This document shows positions 15,565 to 22,556 of a DNA stretch of 22,556 bases, piece after piece; the stretch's first letter is position 1; each line of letters starts with the position of its first letter. The stretch spans positions 1 through 22,556 of the forward strand of contig CAKQDG010000032.1 of the NCBI GenBank assembly GCA_934219025.1. The letters are read 5' to 3'. The DNA is from an uncultured Prevotella sp. (GTDB lineage: Bacteria > Bacteroidota > Bacteroidia > Bacteroidales > Bacteroidaceae). Position numbers and translations under genes: made by a program. The notes beneath the pieces are model-generated. The model was not told where the DNA came from and did no database searches. It was given only the letters and a program-made list of their open reading frames with translations.

Positions 15565-17319
15565 ATGACACGTTCGGCGATTGCGTGTGCATTTTTCTTT
15601 CTTTCTTTTCATGCAAGCGCCCAAACTTATCTGAGCTGTGATTTCGAAAAAGGAATCCCGGCAGACTTCACATTGAGAGATTACGACCAGAATGAACCCT
15701 CGGCTTCTATGAAGAAACTTGGCTTCAGCGTCGGTACACCATGGATTCAGGTGGCAACAAACAAGGCCGCCACAGAGCATGCTGCATGCAGCACCTCGTG
15801 GTATGCCCAGGCAGGAACATCCGATGACTGGATGATTACGCCCGCCGTTACCATCTCCGGTTCCAATCCGATACTCACATGGCGGGCTATGGCGGCAGAC
15901 TCCAAGCATGCCGACGGATATGCTGTGTATATATCCGAAACGGCTGGAAAGGAAAAAGCCGACTTTAATGTAGCATTGCCATTGTTTTCTGTTGCGAAAG
16001 AAGAGGCAACCTGGACAGAACATCTTGTTTCGCTTGCGCAATACAAGGGAAAGACGGTGACCATAGCTTTTGTGAACAACTCCACAGACTGCAGCCGTAT
16101 TCTTGTTGATGACGTAACTATAGAGGAGAGTCACAAGCTGAATATTGCCGTTGATTTGCCTGCCGGCATCAATTATATGGGCGATGTGGCAATCAGCGGC
16201 ATGGTGTCCATAAGAGGAGAGGGCACCGTAAGTGGCTTTACCATAGGCTTGGAGGCTAAGGGTGAAACCACGACCCAGCATTTTGATGCTGCTGTCTCGG
16301 CAGCAGCGTCGGCAAAGTTCACCCTCGACCGCAAGTTGCAGATTGGTAAACACGAAACGCTGCCATATAACATATGGGTAGAAGTAGACGGCGACAGGAA
16401 TAGCATAAGCCGCACGCTGACGAGCTATCCGCAGAAGGCAGTTTGTGAAGAAGGCACCGGCACGTGGTGCGGATGGTGCGTCAGAGGTATTGTTATGCTC
16501 GATTCAATAAAAAATCACTATGGCGACCGCATCATCGGTATAGCTGCACATCAGGGCGACGTGATGTCGAGCGACTATATCAGCGGCATCTCCAGTTATC
16601 TCGGTTCCTCTGGGCTTCCGGCAGGTACGGTGGCGCGTCGTCAAAACTGCGACCCGAAGAATTTCATCAATTATTCTTTGGCATTGCTGAATTATGGGGA
16701 GATACTTTCGGATATCGACCTGAAAACCAACTTTGACAAGTCAACGCGCACGGTAACAGCCACCACCACAATTCATTTTGCCGAGGCACAAAGAAACAAC
16801 AGTCTTGCCGTTGCGTATGCAATTCTTGAAAATCGCGTGCATAGGCCAGGCGATGATAATTACAGGCAGCACAACAGCTATGCCAACGGTAAGGCTGGAG
16901 TTATGGGCGGATACGAGAAGTATGACGAATACATCCCATCGGAAGTGATGTATTTCAATGATGTGGCACGTGGCTATGTTGGAGACATTCTCGGAATAGA
17001 CGGCAGTATACCTACGGATGTTGCAGCCGAAGAAGCTGTAGTAGACGAGCGCTCGTTCACACTCCCCGACAATATTCTTGTAGACGACAACGTGGAGATT
17101 GTTGCCCTGTTGATTGACAAGACCGACGGCAGAATCGTAAACGGGCAGAACGTGGAGCTTGTTCCGGGCAGCGGTGCAGGCATCAAAACCATTGGCAACG
17201 ACCCAAATACCGATATGTCGGCAGTTTTTTCAGTAAATGGCATGCGCACGGATGGATTGTCAAGAGGAATAAACATAATTCGCACGTCTGACGGACGAGT
17301 GATAAAGGTAATAAAGTGA
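15565..17319 (+). CDS. Secreted Omp28-like protein: choice-of-anchor J domain, CxxC thioredoxin-like domain, T9SS-like tail
   Basis: 584 residues from ATG 15565, the first start downstream of the promoter. A signal peptide MTRSAIACAFFFLSFHASAQ is followed by a jelly-roll choice-of-anchor J (cleaved adhesin-like) domain, about 21-187: YLSCDFEKGIPADFTL, DDWMITPAVTISG and ILVDDVTIE. A beta-rich segment (190-290) leads to an Omp28-type region with GTWCGWCVRG (Cys302 and Cys305) and a cis-proline-like SSGLPAGTV (Pro352), resembling a thioredoxin fold. The last 33 residues (FSVNGMRTDGLSRGINIIR and a basic VIKVIK end) resemble a shortened type IX sorting tail and match the tail of the 826-residue protein at 19697. 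It is probably exported to the cell surface. Whether the CxxC is redox active or structural is unknown. Confidence 0.85.
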   Translation: MTRSAIACAFFFLSFHASAQTYLSCDFEKGIPADFTLRDYDQNEPSASMKKLGFSVGTPWIQVATNKAATEHAACSTSWYAQAGTSDDWMITPAVTISGSNPILTWRAMAADSKHADGYAVYISETAGKEKADFNVALPLFSVAKEEATWTEHLVSLAQYKGKTVTIAFVNNSTDCSRILVDDVTIEESHKLNIAVDLPAGINYMGDVAISGMVSIRGEGTVSGFTIGLEAKGETTTQHFDAAVSAAASAKFTLDRKLQIGKHETLPYNIWVEVDGDRNSISRTLTSYPQKAVCEEGTGTWCGWCVRGIVMLDSIKNHYGDRIIGIAAHQGDVMSSDYISGISSYLGSSGLPAGTVARRQNCDPKNFINYSLALLNYGEILSDIDLKTNFDKSTRTVTATTTIHFAEAQRNNSLAVAYAILENRVHRPGDDNYRQHNSYANGKAGVMGGYEKYDEYIPSEVMYFNDVARGYVGDILGIDGSIPTDVAAEEAVVDERSFTLPDNILVDDNVEIVALLIDKTDGRIVNGQNVELVPGSGAGIKTIGNDPNTDMSAVFSVNGMRTDGLSRGINIIRTSDGRVIKVIK

Positions 17320-17418
17320 TACATGTTAAAAAACTTATTCTTTCTTAATTTCACAACCGCGAGCAACAGTATGCGTGAATGACGGATAAAAAGCTTTCTG
17401 TCAGTCGGTTATGCAGAA

Positions 17419-17600
17419 ATAAGAAGTTTAGAACACTTTTCTGCTTGGTTTTGTAAAGAAAACAGATGGTTTTAGAGCAGAGCAATGCTTCTTTGAGTGA
17501 AAAGCAATGCTTTTTCGGGAGAGAAGCAATGCTTTGCTCCCCGAAAAGCACTGCTCGAGCAAAATCTGCGGTTTTTCGGGGCTTTAGGAAAAAGTGTTCC
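17419..17600. repeat. Dispersed palindromic repeat element, copy 2
   Basis: The core hairpin has 19-nt arms at 17503-17521 and 17537-17555 (17 of 19 pair) and again contains AGCAATGCT-type units. The left border AAGAAGTTTAGAACACTTT is a 19-nt match to the reverse complement of the left border of copy 1, and the right border contains AAAAAGTGTTCC. It fills most of the 395 bp gap between the Omp28-like gene and the TPR-AraC gene; the rest of that gap has no other clear feature apart from the palindromic promoter. Short ORFs crossing it are judged spurious. Confidence 0.8.
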
Positions 17601-17672
17601 AAAAGTCGGATTTATGCCAAAATCCCAAACTTGAAAAGGTTACCGCATTACTGGCTAAAAAGTTTACATAAG

Positions 17673-17724
17673 ATTTTGCCATAACTGATGTATTTATTAT
17701 TTTTGCATCCAGTTATGGCAAAAT
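17673..17724. promoter_or_regulatory. Promoter inside a perfect 15 bp inverted repeat (operator candidate)
   Basis: The arms ATTTTGCCATAACTG (17673-17687) and CAGTTATGGCAAAAT (17710-17724) are perfect reverse complements with a 22 bp spacer. The promoter is embedded in it: TTTG (17675-17678) lies in the left arm, a 19 bp gap follows, and the -7 element TATTTTTG (17698-17705) lies in the spacer. The right arm contains the ATG (17715) of the TPR-AraC gene. Such placement is what one expects of an operator that blocks both polymerase and translation start. Confidence 0.85.
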
Positions 17725-19439
17725 TCTTTCTTTCAACACTACTGCTCTTGCTCGTGTCTAAAGGTTGCCATGCGGCAGCAAACGACGTGAGCGACGAGTT
17801 CTACAGATTGCGAAACATCGACAACAATACTTTGCTCGACAAGGGATACAAGTGTATCGAAGAAGCAAAGTATGACAGTTCGATGATATACTATTCCATG
17901 GTGGTAAACCGCTACTATGACAACAGTTATGCCAAGAAGGATTTGCCAAATATCATAAAGGCAATGCAGAACCTGGGCATTATCTACATGACCTTCAGTT
18001 ACGACTACAAAAAGTCATACGAATATCTGCTTGAGGCCAAGGAACTTGCCGAGAGTACAAAATTCTACGAAAAACTGCCGAACATATATAATTGCATTGC
18101 GAACATACTGCAATTATCAAAGGATGGCAATAATTCGAACGATGCTTCAGAGGTAATTGCCATGCTCCGCAAGTCGTTTAATATGTCGCTAAAACAAAAA
18201 GACACCCAGACTCTTGCCCTCGCAATGGACAATCTCGTGACGTTGAGCTTCAATAAAAGTGCAAATTCGTGTAACATTTCAAACGAGATAAAACTCTTCC
18301 GCAAGGCATGTGGCGGAAAGAAAGAAGGAGATATGCTTCAGGCTTCCCTTTTGTGTTCGGCTTATGAAGCATATAAACGTAACGATAATGCAAAGGCGGT
18401 GGCAATCCTGGAGCAATCCATGAAGACCGTAGGCGATAATCCCTTGGCATATCGCGGCATACTGTCGTCGCAAGGGCTGATAACGAAAATTTATGCAGAG
18501 GCAAAACAGTATGACAAGGCCATTGCCTCAATAAACACTGCCCTCGATATAGCCCGCAAAAACAACAGTCTTGACTTTATCACCACGCTATATCGCGACC
18601 TCTCAGGCATTTATAAGGAAATGGGCAACACGGAGTTGGCTAACAAATGGGAACTGGAATATCTGCGCAGCAACGAAAAACTGCAGGGCGAGGGGCAGCT
18701 CGCGTCGGTGAAGAACGTGAAGTTTATGCGCGAACTCAACAAGGCTAACGAGCAGGTTAGGGAACTCTCTGAAAAGCGCAGACTGCAGAATATCCTGTTT
18801 TGTTGCGCCCTTGTGGTGATGGCGGTAATCGGAGGACTGCTCTACAGGATATACCGCGCCAACAGGAAGATACGCTCAAACAACCGCCACCTTTACCGCA
18901 ACTATGTGGATATGCTCGACAAGGAAGAGCAGGCGAGGGAAAGACGGAAACTCGACGAACAGCATATTGCAGAACTTGAGGCAAGAATCCGCAATATGGA
19001 GAGCGCGTCAGTTGTCGTCTCTGCCGACAATGACCCAAAAGATGTTGTCCAAAAGGTGAAATACCAAAACAGCCGCATGACGGGCGATGACGCAAAGGAA
19101 CTTTATGCTGCCGTGCTCGGTGTGATGGAGAATTCGGATGAGATATATAAGCTGGGCTTCAATGTGGACCAGTTGAGCGAACTTGTGCACAGTCGTCCGC
19201 GCTACGTATCCCAGGCCATAAACCAGGAGTATGGCTCCAACTTCAATTCGCTGCTTAACGAATACAGAATAAAGGAGGCGTGTCGCCGCCTTGGGGGAAA
19301 TGCCGCCTATGCCAACATGACTATCGAGGGCATTGCCGAGAGCGTGGGCTTCAAGTCGAGAACGAGCTTCGGTGCTCTCTTCAAGAGCATCACCGGATTG
19401 TCGCCTTCGGCTTATCAGAAAATATCCCGTATGGAGTAG
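17715..19439 (+). CDS. Membrane-spanning TPR regulator with C-terminal AraC-type DNA-binding domain
   Basis: 574 residues from ATG 17715. An upstream in-frame ATG at 17688 precedes the -7 element and cannot be on the transcript. A signal segment MAKFFLSTLLLLLVSKGCHA starts the protein. About residues 25-350 are helical TPR-like repeats, for example the repeat beginning YDKAIASINTALDIARK, predicted to be periplasmic. A single membrane helix follows (about 357-379, ILFCCALVVMAVIGGLLYRI). Next is a charged coiled-coil (LDKEEQARERRKLDEQHIAE). An AraC-family helix-turn-helix domain (about 478-574) contains VSQAINQEYGSNFNSLLNEY and ESVGFKSRTSFGALFKSITG. This layout suits a one-component transmembrane regulator. 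It lies between two secreted-protein genes and may control them or itself. The leader is only a few nucleotides long. Confidence 0.9.
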   Translation: MAKFFLSTLLLLLVSKGCHAAANDVSDEFYRLRNIDNNTLLDKGYKCIEEAKYDSSMIYYSMVVNRYYDNSYAKKDLPNIIKAMQNLGIIYMTFSYDYKKSYEYLLEAKELAESTKFYEKLPNIYNCIANILQLSKDGNNSNDASEVIAMLRKSFNMSLKQKDTQTLALAMDNLVTLSFNKSANSCNISNEIKLFRKACGGKKEGDMLQASLLCSAYEAYKRNDNAKAVAILEQSMKTVGDNPLAYRGILSSQGLITKIYAEAKQYDKAIASINTALDIARKNNSLDFITTLYRDLSGIYKEMGNTELANKWELEYLRSNEKLQGEGQLASVKNVKFMRELNKANEQVRELSEKRRLQNILFCCALVVMAVIGGLLYRIYRANRKIRSNNRHLYRNYVDMLDKEEQARERRKLDEQHIAELEARIRNMESASVVVSADNDPKDVVQKVKYQNSRMTGDDAKELYAAVLGVMENSDEIYKLGFNVDQLSELVHSRPRYVSQAINQEYGSNFNSLLNEYRIKEACRRLGGNAAYANMTIEGIAESVGFKSRTSFGALFKSITGLSPSAYQKISRME

Positions 19440-19478
19440 GACAAAACGCAAATGCCAGAATATTTATCCCGTGTCTTT

Positions 19479-19540
19479 AATCATACATAAAGTCATTATG
19501 ATTCTTGCAAAACGCTTTTATAATGACTTTATTCATGATT
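19479..19540. promoter_or_regulatory. Long palindrome between the regulator and the large secreted protein gene
   Basis: The arms at 19479-19499 and 19520-19540 match over 21 nt with two mismatches, including a perfect 13-nt core ATAAAGTCATTAT / ATAATGACTTTAT, around a 20-nt loop. There is no T run after it, so it is a poor intrinsic terminator. It lies 24-85 bp upstream of the next gene's promoter and could be a regulator-binding site. Confidence 0.65.
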
Positions 19541-19563
19541 TAATACATCAATATGTCGTTTCT

Positions 19564-19596
19564 CTTGTTGTTTTTCTTTCATATTGTATAATTTTG
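19564..19596 (+). promoter_or_regulatory. Promoter of the 826-residue secreted protein gene
   Basis: CTTG (19564-19567), a 21 bp gap, then TAATTTTG (19589-19596). The -7 element is an exact TAnnTTTG match and the -33 has one mismatch. It gives a leader of about 95 nt, the longest of the well-supported leaders in this region. Confidence 0.65.
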
Positions 19597-19614
19597 CCGT
19601 CGAAAAGAAAGAAA

Positions 19615-19652
19615 CCCGCATGCAGGCATCGGACCTGTGATTGCATTGCGGG
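19615..19652 (+). other. Hairpin in the 5' leader of the 826-residue protein gene
   Basis: The outer stem is CCCGCATGC pairing with GCATTGCGGG (one bulged base), enclosing an inner CAGG/CCTG hairpin. It lies about 45 nt before the start codon. It may stabilise the message or modulate translation; no known riboswitch is recognised. Confidence 0.5.
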
Positions 19653-19696
19653 AGCATAACGAGAAGAAGGTTCAACATATTTAATAGCATAAGCAC

Positions 19697-22177
19697 ATGG
19701 GAAAAAGATTTACTCTTATTTCAGCTGCGGCAATAGCCTTGACACTATATTCGGGCAATGCCGTTGCAGGCACAACAGACACAAGTCGCCCACGCTTCGT
19801 ATTGGCACAGCAGACGGCAAAGAATTTACTAAAGAGAAACGTAACCAACGTATCTTCATATTCAGCTTCTCCGCTGAAAACGCAGCAGAAGGCGCAGGGA
19901 GTGATGGAGGCAGTACTCGTAAACGAGGACTTCTCGGCAATGACATCGGGAACTGTGGAGAAACCGGATACCACAAAGATGCTTGCAAGCGCATATGAGG
20001 GATATTCCGACAATGGCATATACATCGATAACTCGCTGACAAAAGACGGGACATGGTTCGGTAATATGGTATATTCTGCCGGTGGTGCCCTTGCACTGAA
20101 AACGTATAATCCGCAGAGTCAGGCATATGTATGCACTCCAATCGGCGATTATTCGGGCGATTTGACAATCACACTCCGCGTGAAGGCAAATCCGGCTCTT
20201 GTAAAGACCGAGAAGGGCTATAGTAAACTTACTGGTTCAAGTATCGGCATACAGGTTGGCTACGGAGGATATGCCACCGAGAATTTGGCAAAGACCGACA
20301 ATGAGAAAGGGTATTACGAAGCCCGTATCTATGAGAAAGACGGATGGCAGGAAATAACATACACCTGCAAAAACTATTCTGCCAACAACGACGGCTATGT
20401 ATGTTTCTATACTGAAGGTTCCATCGTTATCGACGATGTGAAGATAAAGGCAGGCAGTTCGTTCCTTGCACAGCCTGTTTTAGAGGGTATAACAGATTAT
20501 AAGAAAGACAGCTTCTCTATTGCATGGCAGCCTACACGCAAAGCGTTCAACTATTATGTGGACCTATATACAAGAAAATATCTGTCAGACAAGGACACTA
20601 CATTTGTGGCCGACTTTAATGACGGAAAACTTGGAGACGGTTTTGAATCTTCGTCTTCAGAATATTCAGACGAAGGAACAGACGGAACAAAGGCGCTCGT
20701 TATGAAAAATGGCGATTCTTTCATCGCTCCAACAAACGGCAATGACTATAAGGCATCGCATTTCTCGCTGAAAGTTATTGACCCTTCGGTAGATCCGTCT
20801 GACCCATACGCACAGTATTATGTGAACGGCAGTATTCTTATCGACCTGAAGAATGCCGACGGATGGAAAAATATCGGTGAGTATTATGCAATGGCTTTCT
20901 GGAATGAATCCGATATCGTGAAGCTTGAAGAAGAATACTCTAAGTTTGCCAAAGGTGGATTCACACAGCTTCGCCTTCGTGTAAGCGATTTGAATAAAGG
21001 CGCCTATGTCATTCTTGACGATGTTGACATTACGGCTAATCCTGCTTTTGAATACAAGATTGTAGGTGCGGAGTTCTCTGAAGACTTGGACAACAACTAT
21101 TGTTTCACTGGTGATGCCGACGGAACAAGTTACACGTTTACTAATCTCGATCCGAACACCGAATACTGGTACGGCGTACGTGCACACTACGTGAGCCAGT
21201 TCTCAGAGCGTCAGTTTATCCATGCCCTCGGCGTTGCAGCTCCGGATACAAAGGAGGCAACGGCAATCGACAGCCGCGGCTCGTTCACGGCAAACTGGGA
21301 TGCCGCTCCTAAGGCTACAGGATATACAGCAAACTGCTACGGAGTGAAGACCGTGGAAGCGGCAACAGAGGATTATCCTGTACTTGAAGAGGACTTCGGC
21401 AATATTGATGCAAGTGTTACCTCAGCCACAAGCATTGCCGATGCTACTCCGGTGAACAACGAAGAAATTTCTTCGCTCGACGCTTATACAAAGTTCCCTG
21501 GCTGGACAGGCGACTACAACACGCTCGTTCAGGGTATGCTTGGAGTTGAAGGCGACTACAATTATACTTACGGACATATTTATACACCGGAGCTGGACCT
21601 CACACATGCTGACAAGTGCAACCTGACATTGAAGCTCTATGGTGATGCAAACGACAACATTGGCATAAAGATGAACGGATCTATAATCTATCTTGTTTTG
21701 CCGGAGAACGGACTTGCCGACGGAACGGTAGAGCTTCCTGTTACGGAGCCTCGCCAGAAGATTGGTTTCTTCTCTAACAGCTCTGCTCCGTTTGTAATCG
21801 ACTACATCAAAGTTGGCCAGCCTCTTGCCAAGGGCGCAAAGGCTCTGACATGGCTTGCAAGTGGTGATACCGATGCACAGACCCTGTCGTACACCTTCAC
21901 GGGGCTTGACGCCTATGATTTTACCGACTTTGGATATAGCGTAACATCACATTACCAGTATGACGAAAACACTTCTGTGTCATCGCTCACTCCTTCAGAA
22001 ATGGTGTTCGTAGACCTTGCCGCCGGCACTTCGGGCATTAAGGATTTGCAGAACAGTGGCGAGGCAAAGGTTGTGGCACGCTACACTGCCGATGGACAGC
22101 TCGTCAGCGCTCCTGTAAAGGGCTTGAACATTATGAAGCTCAGCAACGGAAAAATTGTTAAAGTTATTGTGAAATAA
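19697..22177 (+). CDS. Large secreted FN3/jelly-roll surface protein with T9SS-like tail
   Basis: 826 residues. The signal peptide is MGKRFTLISAAAIALTLYSG with NAVAG after it. Residues about 72-250 form a jelly-roll-like domain (VNEDFSAM at the start, GSIVIDDVKIKAG at the end). Two FN3-like modules follow, each seemingly interrupted by another jelly roll. The first has FSIAW near 273 and resumes with SYTFTNLDPNTEYWYGV near 478, with an insert of about 303-446. The second has FTANW near 530 and resumes with LSYTFTGL near 730, with an insert of about 562-705. The last 35 residues (RYTADGQLVSAPVKGLNIMK, ending KVIVK) match the tail of the Omp28-like protein and resemble a type IX sorting signal. 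It is probably displayed on the surface and may bind glycans or protein. No enzyme motif is seen. Confidence 0.82.
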   Translation: MGKRFTLISAAAIALTLYSGNAVAGTTDTSRPRFVLAQQTAKNLLKRNVTNVSSYSASPLKTQQKAQGVMEAVLVNEDFSAMTSGTVEKPDTTKMLASAYEGYSDNGIYIDNSLTKDGTWFGNMVYSAGGALALKTYNPQSQAYVCTPIGDYSGDLTITLRVKANPALVKTEKGYSKLTGSSIGIQVGYGGYATENLAKTDNEKGYYEARIYEKDGWQEITYTCKNYSANNDGYVCFYTEGSIVIDDVKIKAGSSFLAQPVLEGITDYKKDSFSIAWQPTRKAFNYYVDLYTRKYLSDKDTTFVADFNDGKLGDGFESSSSEYSDEGTDGTKALVMKNGDSFIAPTNGNDYKASHFSLKVIDPSVDPSDPYAQYYVNGSILIDLKNADGWKNIGEYYAMAFWNESDIVKLEEEYSKFAKGGFTQLRLRVSDLNKGAYVILDDVDITANPAFEYKIVGAEFSEDLDNNYCFTGDADGTSYTFTNLDPNTEYWYGVRAHYVSQFSERQFIHALGVAAPDTKEATAIDSRGSFTANWDAAPKATGYTANCYGVKTVEAATEDYPVLEEDFGNIDASVTSATSIADATPVNNEEISSLDAYTKFPGWTGDYNTLVQGMLGVEGDYNYTYGHIYTPELDLTHADKCNLTLKLYGDANDNIGIKMNGSIIYLVLPENGLADGTVELPVTEPRQKIGFFSNSSAPFVIDYIKVGQPLAKGAKALTWLASGDTDAQTLSYTFTGLDAYDFTDFGYSVTSHYQYDENTSVSSLTPSEMVFVDLAAGTSGIKDLQNSGEAKVVARYTADGQLVSAPVKGLNIMKLSNGKIVKVIVK

Positions 22178-22206
22178 CTAATTCAGAAATAAAGTTTTTC
22201 TCTTTA

Positions 22207-22251
22207 TATCCCCATTTCCTGTCGGTGGACAGTGAAATGGGGATAATTTTT
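22207..22251 (+). terminator. Intrinsic terminator after the 826-residue protein gene
   Basis: TATCCCCATTTC (22207-22218) pairs with GAAATGGGGATA (22234-22245), continuing with CTGTC/GACAG around a GGTG loop, a near-continuous 17 bp stem. ATTTTTC follows. It lies 30 bp after the stop. Confidence 0.92.
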
Positions 22252-22321
22252 CTTAGTGTTATTCTCCGTTAAAGATTGCTCAAATAATAATGAGAATAAA
22301 TGTTATGACGATTTAAATATT

Positions 22322-22329
22322 TACTTTTG
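22322..22329 (+). promoter_or_regulatory. Promoter -7 element of the last gene
   Basis: TACTTTTG followed by CATG matches TAnnTTTG. It makes the in-frame ATG at 22331 an unlikely start, because transcription should begin a few bases beyond it, and favours ATG 22364. Confidence 0.6.
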
Positions 22330-22363
22330 CATGTGGTTAGGTAAAAAGATACTTTATATCATC

Positions 22364-22556
22364 ATGAGCATTATATCATTCATAAAGAAATGGACGCTGC
22401 TTTGCGCCCTCGCTTTCGGAACAATAGTTTATCTTCTGTTTTCAGAAGTTCCTCTGCTTCAGCCTGTGGGCAATGCTGTGGGACCATGGTGCGTGGAGTT
22501 CGTGCCGTGCCTGATATTCCTCTTGCTCTACGTTACGTTCTGCAAGATTGATATGG
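22364..22556 (+). CDS. N-terminal part of a polytopic membrane protein, possibly a BASS-like transporter
   Basis: The gene runs off the right edge; 64 codons are visible. It begins MSIISFIKKWTLLCALAFG and shows two hydrophobic helices (about 10-27 and 45-60), LLCALAFGTIVYLLF and VPCLIFLLLYVTFCKID. The pattern of paired helices with a Pro-containing loop (FSEVPLLQPVGNAVGPW) reminds me of Bacteroidetes proteins of the bile acid:sodium symporter type, but too little is present for a firm family call. It has its own promoter and is separated from the secreted protein gene by a strong terminator. Confidence 0.6.
   Translation, partial: MSIISFIKKWTLLCALAFGTIVYLLFSEVPLLQPVGNAVGPWCVEFVPCLIFLLLYVTFCKIDM

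Noticed and set aside
17351..17684. Short ORFs on both strands (17351-17602 minus, 17466-17684 plus)
   Set aside because: They are translations of the palindromic repeat; repeated AGCAATGCT units account for their sequence, and no start signal or domain is visible.
17673..17724. Phase-variable invertible promoter
   Set aside because: The inverted repeats are only 22 bp apart, far shorter than typical invertible segments, and no recombinase gene is in the window; an operator is the simpler reading.
19615..19652. tRNA or known structured RNA
   Set aside because: The stem lacks cloverleaf arms and conserved tRNA bases; it is only a leader hairpin.

Overview
The window looks like a chromosomal segment of a Bacteroidales bacterium, most likely Prevotella or a close relative. 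Three things support this: repeated Bacteroidetes-type promoters (a -7 element TAnnTTTG, in the best cases with TTTG 19-20 bp upstream), a fused MurF-alanine racemase, and secreted proteins with a short type IX-like C-terminal tail. No plasmid, phage, transposase, CRISPR array, rRNA or tRNA was seen.

Layout. At the left edge lies the 3' end of a PD-(D/E)XK nuclease-like gene. A roughly 200 bp palindromic repeat follows, then a DUF2851 gene on the minus strand. Divergent from it is murF-alr, followed by a hexuronate-type MFS transporter that ends at a strong terminator. Next come a probable small membrane protein on the minus strand and an adenosylcobalamin-dependent ribonucleotide reductase (nrdJ). 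After nrdJ there is an array of 22 bp tandem repeats and a hairpin leader. These precede a compact group: folB, a zinc N-acetylmuramoyl-L-alanine amidase, and an MlaD-like MCE protein, closed by a perfect 17 bp hairpin. Then come dnaA with its terminator, a 555 bp gene-free stretch containing a promoter and a terminator but no convincing ORF (a candidate small RNA), and a minus-strand CDF metal exporter.

The right third is a surface or secretion region. It holds a secreted Omp28/thioredoxin-like protein, a second copy of the palindromic repeat, a membrane-spanning TPR-AraC regulator, a large secreted FN3/jelly-roll protein, and the start of a membrane transporter-like gene. The two secreted proteins share the same C-terminal tail and flank the regulator. 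I infer that the regulator senses an envelope signal through its TPR part and controls one or both neighbours; this is untested.

The most unusual signals are regulatory. A perfect 15 bp inverted repeat encloses the promoter and start codon of the TPR-AraC regulator, which appears to be almost leaderless. A second long palindrome lies just after that gene. There are two dispersed palindromic elements, a 22 bp tandem array, and an orphan transcription unit after dnaA. The 826-residue secreted protein also appears to have two FN3 folds, each split by an inserted jelly roll.
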